NCBI GenBank assembly: GCA_958370325.1
Contig: CATXJW010000045.1
Coordinates: 1 to 14,547, forward strand
From: an uncultured Collinsella sp.
Lineage (GTDB): Bacteria > Actinomycetota > Coriobacteriia > Coriobacteriales > Coriobacteriaceae
Direction: 5' to 3'
DNA length: 14,547 nucleotides
Both the position numbers and the translations under genes were made by a program. Shown here piece after piece: positions 1 through 6,320 of this stretch. The notes under the pieces were generated by a model that saw only the letters and a program-made list of their open reading frames with translations, ran no database searches and had not been told where the DNA came from. Each line of letters starts with the position of its first letter. Position 1 is the first letter of the stretch.

Positions 1-123
1 AAGGTCAATGCCGCCTCGTTTCAAGGCACCTTGCTCGCCCTGGCGGGCTTTCGCTGTCGTTGCCAAAACATCGACGTTGTGGCAGATGCCAACGACTACT
101 CCCTTTATGTTGCGGTGGAATAG
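1..123 (+). CDS. 3' end of an unidentified protein gene (partial)
   Basis: Frame 1 is open from the window edge to the TAG at 121-123 and gives the last 40 residues of a protein. They start KVNAASFQGT and end SLYVAVE. I do not recognise the family. The reading is supported by the open frame, GC-rich codon use like that of the neighbours, and the fact that the next gene starts only 110 nt later. The last four codons and the stop lie inside the left arm of a long palindrome (109-173), so the present C-terminus may be partly supplied by that element. Nothing visible indicates membrane location or catalytic residues. Confidence 0.55.
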   Translation, partial: KVNAASFQGTLLALAGFRCRCQNIDVVADANDYSLYVAVE

Positions 124-173
124 GGACTAAATGGGAGCCTCAGAGGCCAAAAGAGTCCCAATTCCACCGCAAC
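109..173. repeat. Long imperfect palindrome spanning the upstream stop codon
   Basis: Arms 109-128 (GTTGCGGTGGAATAGGGACT) and 154-173 (AGTCCCAATTCCACCGCAAC) are complementary over 20 bp with one A/A mismatch (122/160). The 25-nt centre holds a second small inverted repeat, GCCTC-A-GAGGC (137-147). No T-run follows the right arm, so it is not a standard intrinsic terminator, although it could stabilise the mRNA 3' end or impede polymerase. Its size and symmetry suit a dispersed REP/MITE-like palindrome; this is inference, since only one copy lies in the window. Confidence 0.7.
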
Positions 174-233
174 TTCATGGGGGTGTGTGACAATGCCCGT
201 CGGAAAACATCTGCTGTCTTTGGGGGTCTATCT

Positions 234-911
234 ATGCTGTACGAGTTTTGTGCCGAGAACTTTGAGCGGGTGCCGGCGGCTATCGATGCCGGTGCAAGGC
301 GTATCGAGCTGTGCGACAACCTTGCCGTTGGTGGCACTACGCCTTCGGCCGGCGTTGTCAGCGCTACGACCAACTATGCTCACGAGCACGATGCACGGGT
401 GATGTGCATGATTCGCCCGCGTGGCGGCGACTTTCACTACAACCAGGACGAGCTGCGTATGATGGAGATGGATCTGGGCCTTGCCGTGAGTGCGGGCGTT
501 GACGGCTTGGTCTTTGGCTGCTGCAAGCCCTGCGCTGGCGGATGGGCGCTCGACGAACTTACGCTTGGCGCCCTCGTGATGGCTGCGGGCTGCGCGACCG
601 AGGAGTGCAAGCGCGATCCTATCGACATCACTTTCCACATGGCGTTTGACCAGCTCTCGCCCGAGGCTCAGCTGGACGCCATTGACACGCTCGCCGACTG
701 CGGCGTCACGCGCATTCTGACGCACGGTGGTACTGCCGGTACGCCGATCGAGGACAACTTCGAAAACCTGGTCCGCTTGATCGAGTACGCGGACGACCGC
801 CTGACCATCCTTCCCGGTGGCGGCATTTCCACGGCCAACCGCGATACCGTGGCGGCGGCACTGGGCGTCTCCGAGCTCCATGGCACCAAGATCGTGCCGC
901 TGGGGGTATAA
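234..911 (+). CDS. cutC: CutC-family TIM-barrel protein (copper homeostasis protein CutC)
   Basis: The protein has 225 residues. The N-terminus MLYEFCAENFERVPAAIDAG followed by RIELCDNLAVGGTTPS is the typical opening of the CutC family, with the first beta strand and the E-LC-NL-GG-TPS loop. Further family motifs are MIRPRGGDF, ITFHMAFD, RILTHGGT and ILPGGGIS. I chose the ATG at 234 because GGGGG at 222-226 sits 7 nt upstream and the family homology begins there; the same frame is open further upstream but has no family features. Homologues were named for copper tolerance, but the biochemical role is not settled and a small-molecule or sugar-phosphate role is possible. Cysteines 96, 97, 100, 120 and 125 form an unusual cluster. 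It ends 3 nt before the GalT-like gene, so the two are probably co-transcribed. Confidence 0.9.
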   Translation: MLYEFCAENFERVPAAIDAGARRIELCDNLAVGGTTPSAGVVSATTNYAHEHDARVMCMIRPRGGDFHYNQDELRMMEMDLGLAVSAGVDGLVFGCCKPCAGGWALDELTLGALVMAAGCATEECKRDPIDITFHMAFDQLSPEAQLDAIDTLADCGVTRILTHGGTAGTPIEDNFENLVRLIEYADDRLTILPGGGISTANRDTVAAALGVSELHGTKIVPLGV

Positions 912-914
912 CCC

Positions 915-1712
915 GTGGCGCTGGTATTTGACGTTCAGCAGGCGAACGGTAAGCCCGACGACAACCGTCGTCCCGGCACCGCGTGCCCCTTTTGCGATAC
1001 CGAGGAACTCGCCAATATCATCCGGCGCGACGGTGACTGCATCTGGCTCGAGAATAAGTTTAAGACCTTGCGGGCCACTCGCCAGACCGTATTGATTGAG
1101 TCGTCCGACCATGACGCCGACCTGGTGACCTATGCGCCGGACGAGCTGCATCATGTTATGCGGTTTGCCCTGGATTGCTGGCAGCGGATGATTGACTCCC
1201 GGCAGTATCGCAGCGTTCTCATGTACAAGAACAAGGGCCCACTTTCGGGCGGCAGTCTGGTCCATCCGCACATGCAGATTGTGGGTTTGGAGCAGGAAGA
1301 CGGCTATGCTTCGCTGACTTCCGCCAATTTCGAAGGCATCAATGTCTGGCAACAGGGGAGAATCTTGGTCAATATCTCAACCGAACCGATCATGGGGTTC
1401 TTTGAGATCAACGTTTCAGCCCCGCAGGGAATCGCCGCCAGCGATGACGCACGAGACCAAGCCGAGGTGGATCTCTTTGCCGATACGATCCAGGTGGCTC
1501 TGCGCTATATCCTAAACGGGCACCACGGTGGTCGCGCAGAGTCGTACAACTTGTTCTTCTATCACCTGGGCGGTCGGACCATTGCCAAGGCGCTGCCGCG
1601 TTGGGTGGTTTCGCCCTACTTTGTCGGCTATCGTTTGGCCCAAGTCAATGCCGAGACGACGCTCGATATCGATGCTGAGCGTCTGCGTGCGCATCTGGAA
1701 ACGCTCGTATAG
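915..1712 (+). CDS. GalT-like nucleotidyltransferase/HIT-superfamily protein (DUF4931 type)
   Basis: This 265-residue cytoplasmic protein has two landmarks of the galactose-1-phosphate uridylyltransferase branch of the HIT superfamily. One is an N-terminal CPFC (Cys24, Cys27) that could bind zinc. The other is HPHMQI (His117, His119, Gln121); in GalT the second His of HPHxQ carries the covalent nucleotide. A C-terminal ESYNLFFYHLG and a RWVVSPYFVGYRL segment complete the DUF4931-like pattern. It is shorter than classical GalT (about 350 residues), so calling it GalT would be overconfident; a nucleotidyltransferase acting on an unknown sugar phosphate is more cautious. The GTG start at 915 is supported by GGGGG at 902-906, inside the end of cutC. 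The 3-nt gap suggests an operon and a related substrate. Confidence 0.8.
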   Translation: MALVFDVQQANGKPDDNRRPGTACPFCDTEELANIIRRDGDCIWLENKFKTLRATRQTVLIESSDHDADLVTYAPDELHHVMRFALDCWQRMIDSRQYRSVLMYKNKGPLSGGSLVHPHMQIVGLEQEDGYASLTSANFEGINVWQQGRILVNISTEPIMGFFEINVSAPQGIAASDDARDQAEVDLFADTIQVALRYILNGHHGGRAESYNLFFYHLGGRTIAKALPRWVVSPYFVGYRLAQVNAETTLDIDAERLRAHLETLV

Positions 1713-1742
1713 CAAGACTAACACCCGCGTAATGCGGACAGC

Positions 1743-2741
1743 CTAGCGCGCCATGGCGTCGCGGCCAGCCTCGACCCGCTTGCGCTGGGCGGCGCGCTCC
1801 TCGCCGGTCAGGCGCTCAAAGAGGTGCCCGATAATTGAGGCCAACACCTGCTGAAACAGCGTGCCGCACATGACGGGGAATACCACTTCGCCGGGAAAAT
1901 ATTGCGTGGCGATGACGGCACCCGAAGAGATGTTGCGCATGCCGCAGGTAAAGCACATGGTGGTCGTCTCGCTATACGGCAGGTGCAGGGCCTGGGCGAT
2001 CAGGACGCCGATGATAAAGCCGCTGATGGCGAACACCAGGATAAAGAGCGCGACTTCCAAGCGCTCAACATTCATGTGTAGCACGTACTCGCTCATAGCG
2101 GTGGAGTTGGACGCGATGACGCCCATCATCATGAACTTGCAGGCGGGCGAGAGCGCGGGAGAGAGTTTCTCGTGGCCCCAGCCGCGCGTGAGTTCATTGA
2201 TGACAATACCGAGTACAGCGGGGATGGCGATCATAAAGGCCATGTTCTGCATCATGCTCGGCACATCGATCGAGACGGTGGCGCCCAGCAAGAGCTTGAG
2301 CGTGAGCGGAATCGTCACGGGCGAGATGACCGAGGACGTCAGGATAATGGTGAGCGCAAGCGGGCCGTTGCCGCCGAACATGCTAATCCACATAAAGGCG
2401 GTGACTGCCACGGGTACGCTGTACTCGAGCACGATGCCGCAGACAAGGTTGGGGTTGGAGCCAAAGAAGAGTGACCCCATGGCATACGCCGCGATGGGAA
2501 TAAGCACTGCCGAGACCAGCAACGCCAGAATCAGGTGCAGCGGACGGTGGAACACCTCGGTTACCTGGTGAAAGGTGTTGCTGAGCGCACCCTGAAACGT
2601 CATAAAGGCAAACAAGGTGGGAACGATGGGCTTGAGTACGCCAATCTGTTGGGGAAAGAGCACGCCGAGCGCCACGCAAATCGGAACGATGACCTGCATA
2701 TGCCCCGCGAGAAACTTGCCCAGTCCAACCCATTGCTTCAT
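1743..2741 (-). CDS. Bile acid:sodium symporter (BASS/SBF-like) family transporter
   Basis: The product is a 332-residue integral membrane protein with about nine or ten hydrophobic segments separated by short loops. There is a basic C-terminal tail (EERAAQRKRVEAGRDAMAR) and no cleavable signal peptide. The motifs GIVLEYSVPVAVTAF, VISPVTIPL and especially GMRNISSGAVIATQYFP near the C-terminus match the core crossing helices of the BASS/SBF-like family. These are usually Na+-coupled carriers of organic anions; the substrate cannot be read from sequence, and gut residence alone does not prove bile-acid transport. The ATG complement is at 2741-2739, with GGGAG about 12 nt upstream on the minus strand, a rather long spacing. 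It converges with the GalT-like gene 30 nt away, with no clear terminator between, and diverges from recJ. Confidence 0.85.
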   Translation of the reverse strand: MKQWVGLGKFLAGHMQVIVPICVALGVLFPQQIGVLKPIVPTLFAFMTFQGALSNTFHQVTEVFHRPLHLILALLVSAVLIPIAAYAMGSLFFGSNPNLVCGIVLEYSVPVAVTAFMWISMFGGNGPLALTIILTSSVISPVTIPLTLKLLLGATVSIDVPSMMQNMAFMIAIPAVLGIVINELTRGWGHEKLSPALSPACKFMMMGVIASNSTAMSEYVLHMNVERLEVALFILVFAISGFIIGVLIAQALHLPYSETTTMCFTCGMRNISSGAVIATQYFPGEVVFPVMCGTLFQQVLASIIGHLFERLTGEERAAQRKRVEAGRDAMAR

Positions 2742-2903
2742 ATGCGCTTGTGACTCCCTTTGCCCGTGAACCCGTTTTGAATGGATATGCTAGACGCTCG
2801 CATGCGTCCGTGCGTCAGAAACGCTCAAATATTTCGAGGCTATTACCGGCATCGTTTACCGAAACCGCGGCGTGCTGCGGCGATTTGCGTCCGCGCTGCA
2901 CGG

Positions 2904-2909
2904 TATAAT
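2904..2909 (+). promoter_or_regulatory. Probable -10 element upstream of the recJ-rel cluster
   Basis: A perfect TATAAT lies 57 nt before the leader-ORF ATG in the otherwise GC-rich divergent intergenic region. No good -35 is seen at 16-18 nt; TTGCGT at 2885-2890 is only 13 nt away. The call rests on the -10 match and its position. The rest of 2742-2965 shows no gene. Confidence 0.5.
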
Positions 2910-2965
2910 AAATCCGTTCAACAGATCTGCCTGCCGAAGCGGGCATACACAGAGGACTCATCGCT

Positions 2966-3031
2966 ATGAACCGTGAGAGGTATCGCGGCGACCTGCCCCT
3001 ATCGGGGGTGGGCGCCTATGTCATCGCTTAA
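2966..3031 (+). CDS. Possible 21-codon leader ORF overlapping the recJ start
   Basis: ATG at 2966 has a good ribosome-binding site (AGAGGA, 2951-2956, 9-nt spacing). It opens a 21-codon frame beginning MNRERYRGDL, ending GAYVIA and stopping at TAA 3029-3031. It is in a different frame from recJ and overlaps the preferred recJ ATG (3018) by 14 nt. That geometry fits translational coupling, where ribosomes finishing the leader re-initiate on recJ. I know no homologue, and the codons show no run of one amino acid as in classic attenuation peptides. It could be chance, but its ribosome-binding site is at least as good as that of recJ. Confidence 0.4.
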   Translation: MNRERYRGDLPLSGVGAYVIA

Positions 3032-6000
3032 GACAACGCATCGCTGGGCGGTCGCTCAGCAAAACCCCGAGCTCGAAAAGGAGCTTTCGGCTGGCCTGGG
3101 CATTCCCGGGCTGGTGGCGCGTATTATGGTCGCGCACGGCACTACATCCATCGAAGAAGGCCAGCTGTTTTTGACGCCTTCGCTCGATCGCGACTGGGCC
3201 GACCCACTCATTATCCCGGGTATGTCGGTCGTTGCCGACCGCGTCGAGCGTGCTATTCGCAACCACGAGCACATTGCGGTCTTTGGCGATTTTGACGTTG
3301 ACGGTATTACGTCGACCTGCCTGTTGACCGAGGCACTGCGCACGTTTGGCGCCGATGTCACGCCGTTTATTCCGCATCGCTTTGACGAGGGCTACGGTCT
3401 TTCGCGCGCGGCGCTCGACCGCGTTAACGAGCTCGCTCGCCCCCAGTTGATCGTGACCGTCGATAACGGCATTGCCGCCAAGGAAGAGGTTTCCTATCTG
3501 GAGAGCCTGGGAATCGATCTGGTGGTTACGGACCACCATGAGCCGTCCGACCAGGTGCCGCAGGGCGTGCCCCTGACCGACCCCAAGCTCGAGGATGAGG
3601 GGCCCTCGCGTGAACTTGCCGGTGCTGGTGTGGCGCTCAAGCTGGTGCAAGTCCTGGGTGAGCGCCTGGGCAAGCCGTCGTATTGGCGTTCGCTAATCGA
3701 GGTCGCGGCGCTGGGCACCGTGTCCGACATGATGCCGCTCACGCCCGAGAACCGCGCGCTGGTTGCCGAGGGCATCCAGCAGATGCGCGTAACCGCTCGC
3801 CCCGGCTATATCGCGCTTGCCGCGCTCGCCAAGGCGGACCTTTCGAGCATTACGGCGGATGGCCTGTCATTCTCGCTCATTCCCCGCTTAAACGCTGCCG
3901 GTCGCATGGCCGATCCCAAGCTGGCGCTCGACCTGCTGCTTGCCCGCGATCCCATCGAAGCAAGCGCACTGGCGGCTGAGCTCGAGGAGATTAACCGCCA
4001 GCGCCGTGAGATCGAGGCGGAGCTCATGCGCGATGCCATGGCAAAGGTCGAGAAGACCTATGACGGCGGACGCGCGATCGTTGTGGGCGGCGAAGGCTGG
4101 CACGAGGGCGTCAAGGGCATCGTGGCAAGCCGTCTGACCAACCGCTATCACGTGCCGGCGCTGCTGTTCTCGATCGAGGACGGTATCGCGCGCGGCTCTG
4201 GTCGCTCGGTGGGCAAAGTCAACCTGTTCGACGCCGTAGAACGCTGCTCCGATCTGCTGATTCGTCGCGGCGGACATGCCGGTGCGGTGGGCGTGACCAT
4301 CGAGGCATCCAAGCTCGATGAGTTCCGCCGCCGCCTTTCCGCCGTGCTATCGGAGCTTCCCGCCGAGGACTTTGAAGACACCGACGAGGTCGCCGCCACC
4401 GTCGACCTTTCCGAGCTGAATATCGAGACCATCGAGCAGATCTCCCGCCTTGAGCCGTTTGGCCAGGGCAACAAGGTGCCGCTGCTGGCTGCCGAGGGCG
4501 TGACGATGTGCGACCGCGCCGTGGTGGGCAAAACCGGCGAGCACATGCGCTTTGTGGCGACCGATGGCGCCGCGAGTGTGCCGGCCATTATGTTCCGCGT
4601 GCCGCAAATCGATAAGCTCATCAACTGCGATAGCGCTGTCGACTTGGTGTTCGAGGCCGTTGCCGAGCATTGGCAGGGGCGTGTGAAGCCCAAGCTCATG
4701 ATCAAGGATGTTCTGGTCCGCGATACCACGCTGCCCAGCGTCGACGATCCGGCATGCGAGCTTCGTCGTGGCATGCAGCCGGCGGATTCCGGCCTGCGCC
4801 TGGAGTCGCGTAAGCGCGAGACGCTCGCCCAGCTTTCCTATACCGAGCTCACGCGCTCGCTTATCCATAGCTTTATCGGATCGAACCAGCCGCACCGCGC
4901 GCAGGTTGAGGCGCTCGATGCCCTGGCCGACCACCAGAGCGTCTTGGCCGTTATGGGAACGGGCCGCGGCAAGTCTCTCATCTTCCATGTACATGCTGCG
5001 CGCGAGGCTGTCCTTCGCGGACGTGCGAGCATCTTTGTCTATCCGCTGCGCGCGCTTGTTGCCGACCAGGCCTATCACCTCTCGTCGACGATGGCAGCGC
5101 TTGGCATTGGCGTTGGCGTGCTGACCGGCGAGACCGTGGAGGCCGCACGCGATGGCGTGTTCGCCGGCCTAGCTTCGGGCCGCACCGGTATCGTGCTCAC
5201 GACGCCCGAGTTCCTATCTATCCACCGTGACCGCTTCGCGCGTTCGGGCCGCATCGGCTTTGTCGTTATCGATGAGGCGCACCACGCCGGCCTTGCCAAG
5301 GGCGGCGACCGCAGCGCCTATCTCGACATGCCCGATATCCTCAAAGCCCTGGGCGACCCGGTTGTTATGGCTGCGACGGCCACCGCGACGGCTCCGGTCG
5401 TGGCCGAGCTTGCCCGCATGCTGCCGATTACTCGCACGGTGGTCGACGAGACGGTGCGCGAGAACCTGCAGCTCGAGGACGACCGCGACCTTGTGAGCCG
5501 CGAGAACCGTTTGGTGTCGATCGTGGCGACGGGGGAGAAGACCGTCATTTACGTCAATTCGCGCGACCAGTCCGTGGCGCTTGCCAAGACGTTGCGCAAG
5601 CGTGTGCCCGATTGCGCAACCCATATCGCGTTCTATAACGCGGGACTTGCGCGCTCCGATCGCCGCCGCGTGGAGGAAGCATTTCGAGACGGAAGCCTCA
5701 GCTGCATCGTTTCGACCTCCGCCTTTGGCGAGGGTGTCAATTTGCCCGATATCCGCCATGTCGTGCTGTACCACATGCCGTTTGGCGCCATTGAGTTCAA
5801 CCAGATGAGCGGGCGTGCCGGTCGTGACGGACAGCCCGCCGTGATCCACCTGCTCTATTCGTCGCGCGACGCCCGCATCAACGAGCGCTTGCTCGACTGC
5901 TACGCACCCGAGCGCGACGAGCTCGTCACGCTCTATCGCGCGCTGCAAACCATGTGGCGCTCCAACCGCGGCAAGACCGGGGACGATTCCTTTAGCGCGA

Positions 6001-6305
6001 GCGATATCGACATCGCGCAGATGTGCCTTGCCATCGATGCCCGCACCCCGGTCGACGAGCGCTCGGTGGAAAGTGGCCTGGGAATCTTCGAAGAGCTTGG
6101 TTTCTGTCGCGTTTCGGGGTTTGACGACACCCGTCGCATCGCGATGGCCGAAAACCCCGGCCGTGTGCAATTGAGCAGGTCAATTCGCTATTTGGAGGGC
6201 TTGCGCTCGCGCATGGAGTTCTCGGCTTTCCGGAGTTGGGCGCTCGATTCGTGCGCTTCTGATATGCTAGCCAAAGTTAACCGCCCGATCGTACCGCGGG
6301 CCTAG
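3018..6305 (+). CDS. recJ: RecJ single-strand exonuclease fused to a RecQ-like DEAH helicase
   Basis: The protein has 1095 residues from ATG 3018 (GGGGGTGGG just upstream); GTG 2973 would add 15 residues without family similarity. Residues 1 to about 590 are RecJ: DFDVDG at 91-96, VDNG at 148-151 and DHH at 172-174 (DHH phosphoesterase metal ligands), GGH at 418-420 (DHHA1), then an OB-like segment including ISRLEPFGQGN. RecJ degrades single-stranded DNA 5' to 3'. Residues from about 600 carry an SF2 helicase: Walker A MGTGRGKS (646-653), DEAH (752-755), AATATATA, and QMSGRAGRDG (929-938), which resembles RecQ. No Cys4 zinc-binding segment or HRDC domain is evident. The tail of about 150 residues looks helical or winged-helix and is unassigned. 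Stand-alone RecJ is usually about 550-800 residues. All catalytic motifs on both halves look intact. It ends 15 nt before rel. Confidence 0.93.
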   Translation: MSSLKTTHRWAVAQQNPELEKELSAGLGIPGLVARIMVAHGTTSIEEGQLFLTPSLDRDWADPLIIPGMSVVADRVERAIRNHEHIAVFGDFDVDGITSTCLLTEALRTFGADVTPFIPHRFDEGYGLSRAALDRVNELARPQLIVTVDNGIAAKEEVSYLESLGIDLVVTDHHEPSDQVPQGVPLTDPKLEDEGPSRELAGAGVALKLVQVLGERLGKPSYWRSLIEVAALGTVSDMMPLTPENRALVAEGIQQMRVTARPGYIALAALAKADLSSITADGLSFSLIPRLNAAGRMADPKLALDLLLARDPIEASALAAELEEINRQRREIEAELMRDAMAKVEKTYDGGRAIVVGGEGWHEGVKGIVASRLTNRYHVPALLFSIEDGIARGSGRSVGKVNLFDAVERCSDLLIRRGGHAGAVGVTIEASKLDEFRRRLSAVLSELPAEDFEDTDEVAATVDLSELNIETIEQISRLEPFGQGNKVPLLAAEGVTMCDRAVVGKTGEHMRFVATDGAASVPAIMFRVPQIDKLINCDSAVDLVFEAVAEHWQGRVKPKLMIKDVLVRDTTLPSVDDPACELRRGMQPADSGLRLESRKRETLAQLSYTELTRSLIHSFIGSNQPHRAQVEALDALADHQSVLAVMGTGRGKSLIFHVHAAREAVLRGRASIFVYPLRALVADQAYHLSSTMAALGIGVGVLTGETVEAARDGVFAGLASGRTGIVLTTPEFLSIHRDRFARSGRIGFVVIDEAHHAGLAKGGDRSAYLDMPDILKALGDPVVMAATATATAPVVAELARMLPITRTVVDETVRENLQLEDDRDLVSRENRLVSIVATGEKTVIYVNSRDQSVALAKTLRKRVPDCATHIAFYNAGLARSDRRRVEEAFRDGSLSCIVSTSAFGEGVNLPDIRHVVLYHMPFGAIEFNQMSGRAGRDGQPAVIHLLYSSRDARINERLLDCYAPERDELVTLYRALQTMWRSNRGKTGDDSFSASDIDIAQMCLAIDARTPVDERSVESGLGIFEELGFCRVSGFDDTRRIAMAENPGRVQLSRSIRYLEGLRSRMEFSAFRSWALDSCASDMLAKVNRPIVPRA

Positions 6306-6320
6306 GGGAAGGGGACCTCG

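Noticed and set aside
60..233. In-frame N-terminal extension of CutC
   Set aside because: It overlaps the upstream gene and palindrome, lacks family similarity, and the ATG at 234 has a well-placed ribosome-binding site.
228..1352. Minus-strand ORF (374 codons) opposite cutC and the GalT-like gene
   Set aside because: It spans two well-supported genes and their junction and shows no family motif.
1713..1742. CCGC-GTAAT-GCGG as a bidirectional terminator between convergent genes
   Set aside because: Only a 4-bp stem with no T- or A-tract on either side.
1861..2571. Plus-strand ORF (236 codons) opposite the BASS transporter
   Set aside because: The minus-strand product has clear transporter helices and the GMRNISSG motif; the plus-strand product has none.
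2781..2969. 62-codon ORF in the recJ upstream region
   Set aside because: It spans the likely -10 and the leader ribosome-binding site, has no good ribosome-binding site of its own and no recognisable motif.
5214..6170. Minus-strand ORF (318 codons) opposite the RecJ helicase half
   Set aside because: Antisense shadow of a clear coding region; composition rich in His, Gly and Arg with no motif.
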